Positions 1 through 8,353 are shown, counted from the first letter of the stretch. The stretch is 18,509 nucleotides of DNA from Flavobacteriales bacterium UBA6049 (GCA_002429085.1 DIYR01000024.1:1-18509); one strand, 5' to 3'. Program-made: numbers and translations. Notes: generated by a model not told the origin, from the letters alone.

Positions 1-2210
1 ATGGTATAAATAGCGCTAAGATCTAAACGGTGGAATGACGGGATACGATTTTGATTTCTTTCATTGTAATTAGGAACAATTTTTCGATCATAAACATACC
101 TTCCTTCTGGGTAGGTAATAGGCCTTCCAGTCATGAAACTAAATGTACCAGATACACTCCACTTTTCATTGAATTCGTAGTTACCTACTAAGGTTAGATC
201 ATGTGTTTTATCCCAGTTAGATGGATACCAGTTTCCATTATTGATACCGTCTTGAGCATCAGTATAATCGCCAACTGTGAAACCTTTAACTTGAACTTCG
301 GATCTTGAAAGAGTATATGCAATCCACCCAGTGAATTTTCCTTTTCTCTTTTCTATCATCAACTCCAAACCGTAAGCACGTCCATCTCCAGAAAGAAATT
401 CTGTTTCTACGTTATCGTTCAACAGTAATTCAGCACCATCTCTGTAATCGAGAAGATTTTGCATCTGTTTGTAGTATGCTTCAGCTGAAAACTCAAACGT
501 ATTGTCTTTAAAATTTCTGAAGTAACCCAAGGCAAATTGATCTGCTGTTGCAGGGTCAACATACTTACCAGCAGGCTTCCAAACATCAATAGGTGTTGCA
601 GAAGTGGTGTTAGTTACCAAGTGCAGGTACTGTCTAGTTCTCATGTAACTGGCTTTTACAGAACTTACATCGTTTAGCAAATAGTTAACGGCCAATCTTG
701 GTTCAAAGCCACCATAGTCAGCAATTCTTTCCCAATCATCATATTCAGTTTGGCGAACAATATCACTTTTCTCGGTAGGTACCCCATCTCGATATTCGTT
801 TACAGTGGTAGACCCTACGTTAAAGAAGTGACTGTACCTAACACCATATTTTAGTGTGAAGCGGCCTATGGTTTGTTCATTGCTGATATATGCAGCAGGT
901 TCAATGGCATGTTCTTTAGGCACTTGGAAGACATTGAATATAGAGTTGCTACCCGTTCCTTCGGCTCTTCCAGGTTGGAAATTATAGAGTAATCCGTTCA
1001 CTCCGAATTCTAGTGTATTTGAAGGATTCAGGTAATAAGTGAAATCGGCTTTCAAGTTGTAGTTTTCAATATTCGATTTCCAGTCGAAGGCCTGTGTTCC
1101 TTCAGGTACTCCTAGAGAGTAGCTGTACTTACTGTAGAATGCAGTGAAGTTAGAGAACAACTTTTCGTTGAATAGATGATTCCAACGTGCACTCACACTA
1201 AAATTCCCCCAATTCATTTCGAAAGCATCTCCAAACCCAAATACGTCCCTACCAAAATAACTTGACAAGTAAACACGATTTTTATCGTTTATTCTCCAGT
1301 TAATTTTGGCATTCAAGTCGTAGAAAAAGGCTGTGTTATCTTTAAAATCTGGGTTCAGCTTTAAGAATAAATCAGCATAGGAACGTCTACCAGATACTAG
1401 GAATGATGCTTTGTCTTTTGCAATTGGACCTTCAAGAGTAGCTCTACTGAAAAGTACACCTAAACCACCTTGGCCGTGGAATTCTTTCATGTTTCCATCT
1501 CGTTGTCGTACATCAAATACTGATGATAAACGACCTCCATATCTTGCTGGAATTCCACCTTTGTACAATTGCGCTTCTTTAATAGCATCTGGGTTAAATG
1601 TAGAGAAGAAACCAAATAAGTGAGAGGAATTAAATATTGGAGCTTCATCAAGTAGAATCAAATTCTGATCTATGTTCCCTCCACGTACATTGAAACCAGA
1701 AGCACCTTCACCAACTGTGGTAACTCCAGGCCTTAATTGTATAGATTTAACAACATCTGCTTCACCAAGTAATTGAGGAATCTTTTGAATAGTTTCCATC
1801 GAAATTTTCTCAACACTCATTTGAACATCCGTAACATTTACGTCTTCGCGTTCGGCTGAAACAACAACTTCCTTTAGTTTCTCAGCACTTGTTTCAAGCT
1901 CAACAGATTCGGTTATGTCTTTATCAAGAACTATGGTTTTTGTGATTTTTTGGAAACCAACAAATGAAAACTCAACAGTATATGTTCCGGCAGGGAGCGT
2001 AAGACTGTAAAATCCATAAACATTTGCGGTTGTACCAGTTTTTAGTTCTGGAATGTAAACGGCAGCTCCAATAAGGTCTTCTCCGTTACTTGCATCTTTT
2101 AGGTAGCCGCTTAATGTATGCTTTTGTGCTATTGCCGCTGATGAAAGCGCCAGCATGACAGTAAAAAGCCATAGTGTTTTAAGAGGGTTAACTTTTGGGG
2201 TTGCGAACAT
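1..2210 (-). CDS. TonB-dependent outer-membrane receptor, C-terminus cut by window edge
   Basis: Translating the minus strand from the ATG at 2210 gives 736 codons without a stop, running off the left edge. Residues 1-29 look like a Sec signal peptide ending near AIAQ. Residues about 32-115 form a carboxypeptidase-regulatory-like beta domain (GYLKDASNGEDLIGAAVYIP, later GFYSLTLPAGTYTVEFSFVG). A plug domain follows at about 135-240 with VRGGNIDQNLILLDEAPIF and the ARYGGRLSSVFDVRQRDGN block. The rest alternates short aromatic strands as in a beta barrel. By family knowledge the protein imports a ligand across the outer membrane using TonB energy; the ligand cannot be read from sequence, and no SusD partner lies upstream. 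The last visible segment (FHRLDLSAIYT) is typical of the final quarter of the barrel, so I infer that roughly 80-120 residues are missing. The neighbouring AraC-type gene lies upstream on the same strand, 247 nt away. Confidence 0.93.
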   Translation of the reverse strand, partial: MFATPKVNPLKTLWLFTVMLALSSAAIAQKHTLSGYLKDASNGEDLIGAAVYIPELKTGTTANVYGFYSLTLPAGTYTVEFSFVGFQKITKTIVLDKDITESVELETSAEKLKEVVVSAEREDVNVTDVQMSVEKISMETIQKIPQLLGEADVVKSIQLRPGVTTVGEGASGFNVRGGNIDQNLILLDEAPIFNSSHLFGFFSTFNPDAIKEAQLYKGGIPARYGGRLSSVFDVRQRDGNMKEFHGQGGLGVLFSRATLEGPIAKDKASFLVSGRRSYADLFLKLNPDFKDNTAFFYDLNAKINWRINDKNRVYLSSYFGRDVFGFGDAFEMNWGNFSVSARWNHLFNEKLFSNFTAFYSKYSYSLGVPEGTQAFDWKSNIENYNLKADFTYYLNPSNTLEFGVNGLLYNFQPGRAEGTGSNSIFNVFQVPKEHAIEPAAYISNEQTIGRFTLKYGVRYSHFFNVGSTTVNEYRDGVPTEKSDIVRQTEYDDWERIADYGGFEPRLAVNYLLNDVSSVKASYMRTRQYLHLVTNTTSATPIDVWKPAGKYVDPATADQFALGYFRNFKDNTFEFSAEAYYKQMQNLLDYRDGAELLLNDNVETEFLSGDGRAYGLELMIEKRKGKFTGWIAYTLSRSEVQVKGFTVGDYTDAQDGINNGNWYPSNWDKTHDLTLVGNYEFNEKWSVSGTFSFMTGRPITYPEGRYVYDRKIVPNYNERNQNRIPSFHRLDLSAIYT

Positions 2211-2457
2211 ATTTGATTGATTTTAACATTTTCCGTGCAAAAGTGAACAAAGCTGTCTTTTGGGGTGAAAAATTGTAATAAACGGGTTGATTTATAAGAT
2301 GAACTGCATGATGTTGCGATGAATGGAATTTAGAACGAAAAGCATTGTTTTTTATTGGTATAGATTACATCATCATCATTGGAAACTACAGATTTTAAAT
2401 TTGTTTGCGAAACTAATTTTACTAGCATTGTTAATGGTAGTAAAAACACGACAACAT
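2211..2457 (-). promoter_or_regulatory. Intergenic leader of the TonB receptor gene; weak -7-like box
   Basis: This 247-nt gap separates the AraC-type gene from the TonB receptor, both on the minus strand. No coding potential is visible. On the minus strand the sequence CACTTTTG, about 30 nt before the receptor ATG, matches the Bacteroidota -7 consensus TAnnTTTG except at its first base, but there is no TTG at the expected -33 distance. A short run of CAT trinucleotides near 2369-2380 is the only simple repeat. The promoter assignment is weak. Confidence 0.3.
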
Positions 2458-2476
2458 TTAAGAATGTTGGCTGTCG
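2441..2476 (-). terminator. Possible terminator of the exonuclease-FAA-AraC run
   Basis: On the minus strand the arms at 2476-2463 and 2458-2449 pair (CGAC/GTCG and AACATT/AATGTT), with a four-base bulge and a short TTA-type loop. A T run follows at about 2446-2442. The hairpin overlaps the stop codon of the AraC-type gene (2458-2460). The bulge and short T tract make this weaker than the other terminators in the window. Confidence 0.4.
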
Positions 2477-3276
2477 ATTAGTTTGGTGAAATAGGGGGTG
2501 ACATCAAGCTGTGAAGGGGAATATTCTGTAAAGTGTTTAACTTCCTTGATAAGATGATTCTGATCATAAAACCCGAAATCGGTTGCTAGTTGATTATAAT
2601 TTATAGCATGATTAGAGGACATGATTTGGAGTATACGTTTAAATCGTAAAAGTCTTAGATAGTACTTTGGAGAAACATCAAGATTTTGAGCGAACCAACG
2701 TTGAAGAGTACGTGGAGATACATGAAAGTATGAACACAGTTCATCTACATCGTAAGAACATATAGATGTATCTAAGTTAAGGAGAGCTAATTCTTTTGAC
2801 TTAGGAGGGCATGTAAGCAATCTCTTAAGCAAAAAGCTAGAGAGTAATTTGCTCGAGTAATGTAAGTTGGTTTCAAGTAGTTTTTGTTCTAAAAGAATAA
2901 AATCATTACCGAAAATAGAGTGGGCATCAATTACTGGTAATTGAGTGAGTTCAGAGGCATTACATTGTGTTAGTTGGGTAAGTGGAAAGACTCCAAGTGG
3001 TTTAAATGTAATTCTAATAAACCTAATATGATCTGATGGAGTAGCCAATATTGGTCTATCAATGTAGGTAAAAAAGCAACTCTTAGTAATGTGGTAAGGA
3101 ACGGAATTGTATTGAACATTTAAACTACCCCTGAAAAGAATAATTAATTCAGGAGTAGCTTCGGGATATCCTACTATTTCAGAAAACAAATCCGAAAAAT
3201 TGAATGACTCAACGCTTACACATGAGTCTATCCATTTATACAAATCAGAATGTAGTGGTATTTTCTGAATCTTCAT
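2458..3276 (-). CDS. AraC-family transcriptional regulator
   Basis: This is a 272-residue protein with a C-terminal AraC/XylS DNA-binding domain. Residues about 175-197 (DVDELCSYFHVSPRTLQRWF) form the first helix-turn-helix, and residues about 226-255 (LATDFGFYDQNHLIKEVKHF, then TEYSPSQ) give the second helix pair with the family signature, here with Y-D-Q in place of the usual S-D-Q. The N-terminal 150 residues resemble the sensor half of short Bacteroidota AraC proteins (a DUF6597-like start with ATPELIILFRGS). The ligand is unknown. It is the last gene of a three-gene run: its ATG lies 7 nt after the stop of the FAA hydrolase gene. It could regulate that hydrolase or the TonB receptor downstream; nothing in the sequence decides between them. 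Confidence 0.9.
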   Translation of the reverse strand: MKIQKIPLHSDLYKWIDSCVSVESFNFSDLFSEIVGYPEATPELIILFRGSLNVQYNSVPYHITKSCFFTYIDRPILATPSDHIRFIRITFKPLGVFPLTQLTQCNASELTQLPVIDAHSIFGNDFILLEQKLLETNLHYSSKLLSSFLLKRLLTCPPKSKELALLNLDTSICSYDVDELCSYFHVSPRTLQRWFAQNLDVSPKYYLRLLRFKRILQIMSSNHAINYNQLATDFGFYDQNHLIKEVKHFTEYSPSQLDVTPYFTKLIDSQHS

Positions 3277-3283
3277 TCAGCAC

Positions 3284-3895
3284 TTATTTCACTTTAAAGT
3301 CAATTAACAAGTTACCATTGAGATACCCCTGTAAATGATCGTTTGGAGATACAGGTCCAACACCTGCTGGTGTCCCAGTATAAATTAGATCACCAACTTT
3401 TAAAGTGAAGTATTGTGAAACAAAAGAGATGATTTGATCTATACTAAATAACATGTCTTTAGTATTTCCTGCTTGAACAATTTCTCCGTTTTTTTTCAAT
3501 TCTAAGCTGAGATTTGTGAGGTCATCAAAATCATTTACCGCTACAAATTTTCCAAGTGGAGCACTGTGATCAAAAGCTTTGGCTTTCTCCCACGGAAGAC
3601 CTTTTTCTTTACATTGTTGCTGTAGATCTCTTGCCGTAAAATCTATTCCTAAGCCTATCTCACTGTAGTATTTATGGGCAAATTCTTCATCAATGTATTT
3701 ACCTACTTTGCTAATCTTCACCACTAACTCAAGCTCATGATGTACGTTTTGCGAGAACTCTGGTATATAAAAGGGCTTTCCTTCTTTAAGTAATGCGGTA
3801 TCTGGTTTTAAAAATACAACAGGTTCAGACGGAACAGCATTGTTTAATTCTTTAGCGTGGTCAGCATAGTTTCTGCCAATGCAAATGATTTTCAT
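3284..3895 (-). CDS. Fumarylacetoacetate hydrolase (FAA) family protein
   Basis: This is a 203-residue single-domain FAH protein of the short acylpyruvase/YcgM type. The N-terminus IGRNYADHAKE is the family hallmark. The metal site is visible as HHELEL (E54, E56) with D85 in GIDFTARDLQ. Other conserved blocks are KAFDHSAPLG (K106 onward) and TGTPAGVGP (173-181). Family members hydrolyse or decarboxylate 2,4-dioxo acids (acylpyruvates, fumarylpyruvate, oxaloacetate) with Mg2+ or Mn2+ in the cytoplasm; the real substrate cannot be chosen here. It sits one base after the stop of the exonuclease gene (TAA-C-ATG), so the two are almost certainly co-transcribed, possibly with translational coupling. 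No other catabolic gene of an aromatic pathway is adjacent, which argues for a housekeeping or metabolite-repair role. Confidence 0.93.
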   Translation of the reverse strand: MKIICIGRNYADHAKELNNAVPSEPVVFLKPDTALLKEGKPFYIPEFSQNVHHELELVVKISKVGKYIDEEFAHKYYSEIGLGIDFTARDLQQQCKEKGLPWEKAKAFDHSAPLGKFVAVNDFDDLTNLSLELKKNGEIVQAGNTKDMLFSIDQIISFVSQYFTLKVGDLIYTGTPAGVGPVSPNDHLQGYLNGNLLIDFKVK

Positions 3896-3896
3896 G

Positions 3897-4664
3897 TTAT
3901 GCGTTTTTCATGGATAGCTTGATGCGTTTCAATACAGCTTTGGTTGTTTGAGAAAAATCTCCTTTCATCATCCAACTGTAGTAGGAAGGTTCTTGACTCA
4001 ACACATCAACCACGCGTTTTCCTTTGTGTTTACCAAAGTTGAAGACAATTTCTTTTTGTTCGTTATAAGCCAATCTACCTGTTAAATCAGCATGATTTCC
4101 TCTTCTAGAAAACTCATGCAAAAAGTCTACATTGTTTTCTAACTCATCATATCGATCTAGTTGAGCTAGTAATACTTCGTAGGTAGCTTTAATATCAGCT
4201 TCTGCGCTATGTGCACCTGTTAGGTCTTTATCACAATAGAATTTGTATGCTGCAACAAGTGTGCGCTGTTCCATTTTATGGAAAATGTTCTGAACATCTA
4301 CCCATTTTCGACTCATCACATCAAAATCGTATCCTACTCTATAAAACTCTTCGACCAACATAGGAATGTCAAACTTATTAGAGTTGAATCCTGCAAGATC
4401 ACAATCGTTTAGGAATAGATATAGGTTAGGAGCCAGTTGTTCAAATGTAGGCTCGTTTGCTACATCTTGATTAGAAATGCCATGTATTTCAGAGACATGC
4501 TCTGGAATTTGCATCTCAGGGTTTACTCGGTAAGTCTTCACTTCTTTCTTTCCATCAGGAAAAACCTTCAGAATAGAGATTTCAACTATTCTATCTGCAC
4601 CAACTGTTACCCCAGTTGTTTCCAGATCAAAAAAGGCAAGAGGTCGTTCAAGTTTTAAATTCAT
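3897..4664 (-). CDS. DnaQ-like 3'-5' exonuclease (DEDDh) with ExoX-like C-terminus
   Basis: This is a 255-residue protein whose first 170 residues form a DEDDh exonuclease fold. ExoI is FFDLETTG (D13, E15), ExoII is AGFNSNKFDIPML (D99), and ExoIII is HSAEADIKAT (H152, D157), so all catalytic residues are present. After about residue 205 comes a small domain with FNFGKHKGKRVVDVLSQEP and a YYSWM segment, seen in ExoX-like proteins and stand-alone epsilon-like exonucleases of Bacteroidota. It probably trims 3' DNA ends or proofreads in repair; it need not be the replicative epsilon subunit, since the C-terminus differs. It is first in a run with the FAA hydrolase (1-nt gap) and the AraC gene. 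Its ATG lies only about 11 nt beyond the T tract of the preceding terminator, and no promoter box fits in that space. Confidence 0.93.
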   Translation of the reverse strand: MNLKLERPLAFFDLETTGVTVGADRIVEISILKVFPDGKKEVKTYRVNPEMQIPEHVSEIHGISNQDVANEPTFEQLAPNLYLFLNDCDLAGFNSNKFDIPMLVEEFYRVGYDFDVMSRKWVDVQNIFHKMEQRTLVAAYKFYCDKDLTGAHSAEADIKATYEVLLAQLDRYDELENNVDFLHEFSRRGNHADLTGRLAYNEQKEIVFNFGKHKGKRVVDVLSQEPSYYSWMMKGDFSQTTKAVLKRIKLSMKNA

Positions 4665-4673
4665 ATTGCTATC

Positions 4674-4711
4674 AATAAAAACTCCCTCACGTGAGTTACG
4701 AGAGGGAGTTT
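4674..4711 (-). terminator. Strong rho-independent terminator after the OmpA/PD40 gene
   Basis: Arms at 4679-4688 and 4702-4711 pair perfectly over 10 bp (AAACTCCCTC with GAGGGAGTTT) around a 13-nt loop. On the minus strand a TTTTTATT tract follows directly. It lies 27 nt past the stop of the OmpA/PD40 gene. Inside it the 10-bp palindrome CTCACGTGAG (4686-4695) overlaps the left arm and loop. Confidence 0.85.
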
Positions 4712-4737
4712 AGTTCATGTTATCTTATATTCTGAAA

Positions 4738-6873
4738 TTATTTTCCGCTGTCAGCCTCAGTAGTTTCTTCTGGGATAACAACTTCAATTTCAACACGTCT
4801 GTTCTTCTCAGCTTCTTGTTCTAGGTAGTTTCCATTAGCATCATAATCTTCAGCCAACGGTTGTTTTTCACCATAGAACTCAACCTTAATACGGTCTTTG
4901 GCAACACCTTTATCCACTAAGATTTTTGATACAGAATTAGCTCTTCGCTTAGAGAGTCTATCATTGTACCATTTAGGACCTTTTGTATCTGTATGACCTT
5001 TCAATATAACTGTTACAGTTTCGAATTTCGTCATGTATGTAGCTACGTTACCTAAGATAGCATCAGCAGTACCAGCAACTTCATCGCTATCAAATCCAAA
5101 TCGAACATCTTTGAATTGGGCAGCAGCCATTAACACAGGAGATTCAATTTTAACATCGCTTGTTTGAGATGTCGGCTTTAAACGATGCCCTTCTGGTAAA
5201 CCAGCCAAAAAGTCCTCTGGAGATTGATCTCCTCTGTAGCGATCTACTTCGTAGAATGCATTCTCAATTGATGCAGTTTGAGCTACCGGAACATCATCCT
5301 TGTCTTTCTTTACATCAAGTGACAACGTTTGATAAAGATCATATTCAGCACACTGTGCAGGTACTTCAAAACCAAATGCTTGATTTAAGTAGTTGTTAGC
5401 AGAAACTTCTACAATGTAATTCTTACTAGTTTGAACAGACAATTGGTAGTTACCATTTGCATCTGTTTCAATAGTCTCAATGTTATTACTATCAGCATCC
5501 TTTAGGTAAACTTTAGCTTTTTCTAATGGTTTACCTTCAGCTAATAATCTTCCGTTTACAGTAGTTTTTGGTACATCATAACAAGTCCAGATTCTGTAAA
5601 TATCGAAACTTCCTTTTGTACCTTTTCTATCAGATGCTAGATAAACAACATCTCCTTTTTTATTTCCAAATGAGAAGTGAATATCATTAGCAGGTGAGTT
5701 AATTGGCATTCCCAAGTTCGTAGGATTTGCCCAAGTATCACCAGACTTTGTTGCCTTAAAAATATCATGGCCTCCCATAGCGTCATGCCCTTGAGAACTA
5801 AAATAGAAGCTTCCATCAGGAGCAATGTATGGGCTATCATCATTTAATGGAGTGTTAATACCATCCATATTTTCCCATTCAGACCAAGAATTACCGTTTT
5901 TCTTAGAAATGAAAATGTCTAATCCACCTTTACCAGGAAGAACATCAGTAACTACAAATCGATACATCCCATCGTTTGACTCATAAACAGCAGTAATATC
6001 ATCAGCTGTTAAATCAAGAATGTCAATCATTTCTGCTACCGGGTCGTTTTTCTGTGTAGAAACAAACAAGTCTGCAGTTCGGTAAATAGTTAATTTATCT
6101 GCGTTCTCATCATACGAGATTGGTGACTCGTTTTGATTGGAATTGATATTCTTATTGAAACGAGTACCGCTAGGTGTACTGCGCGTACCCCAAGCATCTT
6201 CCATTAGAATAAAATCAGAGAAGTAGATATCTTCATTAGCACCAGCTTGTGCATCTATACTTTCTATTGCTCCTTCACCTTTGTTTGTTGCAGCAAACAA
6301 AATTGACTCACGATCTCCAACAATGATAGGAGCATACTCTCTGTGTTCTGTATTAATAGTTGCTCCTAAATTATCAACACGTAAAGAAGCATCAACACTT
6401 TTAGAATAACGTTTCGCGTTTTCGCTGTATGTGATGAATTGCTCAATCTCTGCCTTGAACTTTCTTCCTTTTTTATTGTCTAAAGCTAAAGGAATCAATG
6501 TTTCGTATTTGGCGATTGCTTGATCATATTGACCATCATAATGCAATGCTTGACCGTAGAAGTAATCTCTTTGTGGAATAGAGATCACGTTCACTTTTTC
6601 GAAATACTGAACAGATTTTTCTTTCTCTACGTCACTTTGCAAATACCCTAGACCTAGGTAAAAATTGTAATCGCTATTTCCTGGTTCGCTTTTAATTAAC
6701 TCTCCATAAACTTCTTTTACTTTGTTCCAATCACTATTGTCAACGGCTTTTTCACCAGCACGTTCCAACTTTCTAACTGCTTTAGGATCATCAGTTTGAG
6801 CTAAAGCTTGATTGGAAGAATACACAAAAAGAAGGGAGAATAAGGGAAGGATTAGATTTCTTTTTCGATTCAT
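4738..6873 (-). CDS. OmpA-family envelope protein with TPR, PD40 propeller and carboxypeptidase-regulatory-like domain (PorE-like architecture)
   Basis: This is a 711-residue secreted protein. Residues 1-26 are a Sec signal ending ALAQ, with no lipobox cysteine. Residues about 30-150 are TPR-like helices. Residues about 165-430 carry PD40/WD40-like beta-propeller repeats (SPYIAPDGSFYFSSQGHDAM, then GGHDIF; DIHFSFGNKKGDVVYLASDR). Residues about 436-505 form a carboxypeptidase-regulatory-like beta sandwich (VNGRLLAEGKPLEKAKVYLK). The OmpA C-terminal peptidoglycan-binding domain runs from about 585 to 700 (HTDTKGPKWYNDRLSKRRAN, ending NRRVEIEV), with the diaminopimelate-binding D629 and R644 in place. 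This domain order is that of PorE, a T9SS periplasmic anchor, but many Bacteroidota have several paralogs. The absent lipid anchor differs from the described PorE lipoprotein, so I do not assign the symbol. It is flanked by terminators on both sides and is probably monocistronic. Confidence 0.92.
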   Translation of the reverse strand: MNRKRNLILPLFSLLFVYSSNQALAQTDDPKAVRKLERAGEKAVDNSDWNKVKEVYGELIKSEPGNSDYNFYLGLGYLQSDVEKEKSVQYFEKVNVISIPQRDYFYGQALHYDGQYDQAIAKYETLIPLALDNKKGRKFKAEIEQFITYSENAKRYSKSVDASLRVDNLGATINTEHREYAPIIVGDRESILFAATNKGEGAIESIDAQAGANEDIYFSDFILMEDAWGTRSTPSGTRFNKNINSNQNESPISYDENADKLTIYRTADLFVSTQKNDPVAEMIDILDLTADDITAVYESNDGMYRFVVTDVLPGKGGLDIFISKKNGNSWSEWENMDGINTPLNDDSPYIAPDGSFYFSSQGHDAMGGHDIFKATKSGDTWANPTNLGMPINSPANDIHFSFGNKKGDVVYLASDRKGTKGSFDIYRIWTCYDVPKTTVNGRLLAEGKPLEKAKVYLKDADSNNIETIETDANGNYQLSVQTSKNYIVEVSANNYLNQAFGFEVPAQCAEYDLYQTLSLDVKKDKDDVPVAQTASIENAFYEVDRYRGDQSPEDFLAGLPEGHRLKPTSQTSDVKIESPVLMAAAQFKDVRFGFDSDEVAGTADAILGNVATYMTKFETVTVILKGHTDTKGPKWYNDRLSKRRANSVSKILVDKGVAKDRIKVEFYGEKQPLAEDYDANGNYLEQEAEKNRRVEIEVVIPEETTEADSGK

Positions 6874-6903
6874 GAACCAATGGTTAAATTTTCAGCTATG
6901 CGC

Positions 6904-6911
6904 CAAAAGTA
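6904..6911 (-). promoter_or_regulatory. Candidate -7 box of the OmpA/PD40 gene
   Basis: On the minus strand TACTTTTG matches the Bacteroidota -7 consensus TAnnTTTG exactly, 30 nt before the ATG at 6873 and just after the terminator of the E2 gene. No TTG sits at the expected -33 distance, so the promoter is only half supported. Confidence 0.45.
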
Positions 6912-6925
6912 GCTATTTGTAACAA

Positions 6926-6969
6926 TAACAGCCTGTTGTAGAACATGAAGTTTACACAACAGGCTGTTA
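6926..6969 (-). terminator. Hairpin after the E2 gene
   Basis: A perfect 14-bp inverted repeat (6926-6939 against 6956-6969, core AACAGCCTGTTGT) surrounds a 16-nt loop, 27 nt past the E2 stop codon. The T tract beyond it on the minus strand is poor (TTGTTAC), so termination may be partial or the hairpin may protect the mRNA 3' end. Confidence 0.65.
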
Positions 6970-6996
6970 AAGCTTTATGAATTTTGAATTTTTAGT

Positions 6997-8298
6997 TTAA
7001 ATCTCTCTATTTACATCCCAGTTTTCCAAGTAGTCGGCTACTCTTCTAACGAACATACCACCAAGCGCACCATCAACCACACGGTGATCGTATGAATGAG
7101 ACAAGAACATGAAGTGACGAACACCGATAGTATCTCCAGCAGGAGTTTCAATTACAGCAGGCTTTTTGCGAATTGCTCCAACAGCCATAATTGCTACTTG
7201 AGGTTGAGGTATAATTGGAGTTCCCATAACATTTCCAAATGATCCAACATTTGAAATAGTATAGGTTCCTCCAGAAATTTCATCTGGATTTAATTTATTA
7301 GTACGAGCTCTATTAGCTAAGTCATTCACTTTTTTAGTGATTCCTAATAAATTCAATTGATCTGCATTGTGAATAACAGGAACAATTAAGTTTCCATCAG
7401 GGCGTGCTGCTGCCATTCCAACGTTGATATTCTTTTTGCGAATAATATTATCGCCATCAACACTTACGTTGATCATTGGGAAATCTTTAATGGCTTTTGC
7501 AATAGCTTCAATGAAAATTGGAGTAAATGTGATTTTTTCTCCTTCACGTTGCTCGAAAGATTTCTTCACTTTATTTCTCCAATTCACGATGTTCGTTACA
7601 TCTGCCTCAACAAATGAAGTTACGTGAGGAGAAGTGTGTTTACTTTCTACCATGTTCTTGGCAATAATCTTACGCATGCGATCCATTTCGATCACTTCTA
7701 CATCATTACCGTAAGATTGAACAGGTTTAACTTGCGCTGCTTTAGCCATTGGCGCAGGACTAGGAGCTGCTGCTTGTGGGGCAGGTTGTGCACCTCTATT
7801 TTCTACAAATGCTAGAATATCTGTTTTGGTTACACGTCCATTTTGACCTGTACCACTAATTGTTTCTAATTCTTGAACAGAAATACCTTCTTCTTTCGCA
7901 ATGGTTTTTACCAAAGGAGAATAGAAACGATCGGTTTCAGAAAAATCAGGAGTTGCAGTGCCATTGCTAGGAGAAGCAACTGTTGCAGCAACTGGAGCCG
8001 CTTCGGCAACTGGAGCTGTCTCTGCTTTCGGAGTACTTTCTGTAGTACCTGCATCACCATCTGTAGAAATGATAGCAATTACATCTCCAACCTGTGCTAC
8101 TTCACCTTCTGCAACTAATACTTTAGTAACTACACCTTCTGCTGGTGCTGGAACTTCTGAATCTACTTTATCTGTTGCAATTTCTACAATTGACTCTTCT
8201 GCTTCAATGGTTTCACCTTCGCCCTTAAGCCAAGTAGTGATTGTTGCTTCAGCAACACTTTCACCCATTTTAGGTAATAATACCTCTATTTCCGCCAT
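6997..8298 (-). CDS. Dihydrolipoamide acyltransferase (E2) of a 2-oxo acid dehydrogenase complex, probably branched-chain type
   Basis: This is a 433-residue E2 with all three domains. The lipoyl domain covers residues 1-78, with the lipoylated lysine K44 in EIATDKVDSE. An Ala/Pro-rich linker follows. The peripheral subunit-binding domain is at about 125-166 (FYSPLVKTIAKEEGI, TGQNGRVTKTDI). After a second linker the catalytic acyltransferase domain occupies about 200-430, with the active-site HRVVDG (H405, D409). It transfers an acyl group from lipoamide to CoA in a cytoplasmic multienzyme complex. The start MAEIEVLLPKMGESVAEATI resembles flavobacterial branched-chain keto-acid E2 (BkdB-like) more than pyruvate E2, but a 2-oxoglutarate E2 cannot be excluded. 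No E1 or E3 gene is adjacent. It has its own promoter and a downstream hairpin, so it appears to be transcribed alone. Confidence 0.93.
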   Translation of the reverse strand: MAEIEVLLPKMGESVAEATITTWLKGEGETIEAEESIVEIATDKVDSEVPAPAEGVVTKVLVAEGEVAQVGDVIAIISTDGDAGTTESTPKAETAPVAEAAPVAATVASPSNGTATPDFSETDRFYSPLVKTIAKEEGISVQELETISGTGQNGRVTKTDILAFVENRGAQPAPQAAAPSPAPMAKAAQVKPVQSYGNDVEVIEMDRMRKIIAKNMVESKHTSPHVTSFVEADVTNIVNWRNKVKKSFEQREGEKITFTPIFIEAIAKAIKDFPMINVSVDGDNIIRKKNINVGMAAARPDGNLIVPVIHNADQLNLLGITKKVNDLANRARTNKLNPDEISGGTYTISNVGSFGNVMGTPIIPQPQVAIMAVGAIRKKPAVIETPAGDTIGVRHFMFLSHSYDHRVVDGALGGMFVRRVADYLENWDVNREI

Positions 8299-8323
8299 AA
8301 TTCTGTTCGTTTTCGAAGTTGCG

Positions 8324-8353
8324 CAAAATTAACCGAATATCTTGGTTTTGCAA
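8324..8353 (-). promoter_or_regulatory. Promoter of the E2 gene (TTG-N19-TAnnTTTG)
   Basis: On the minus strand TTG (8353-8351) is followed after exactly 19 nt by TAATTTTG (8331-8324). This matches both elements and the spacing of the Bacteroidota housekeeping promoter. The expected transcript start would be near 8319, giving a leader of about 20 nt before the ATG at 8298. It is the best promoter match I found in the window. Confidence 0.7.

Noticed and set aside
1411..1623. Plus-strand open frame of 70 codons opposite the TonB receptor
   Set aside because: It lies entirely within the antisense of the conserved plug and early barrel of the receptor and has no signal or domain.
1..2210. Polysaccharide utilization locus (SusC/SusD pair)
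   Set aside because: No SusD-like lipoprotein or glycoside hydrolase lies next to the receptor inside the window. The plug region fits the general TonB receptor type rather than a clear SusC.
2369..2380. CAT trinucleotide run as a phase-variation repeat
   Set aside because: It has only about four copies, outside any coding region, too short for a slipped-strand switch.
7958..8332. Plus-strand open frame of 124 codons opposite the E2 gene
   Set aside because: It mirrors the lipoyl domain and Ala/Pro/Glu-rich linker of E2 in the antisense direction. It has low-complexity Ser/Ala/Thr composition and no recognisable domain.
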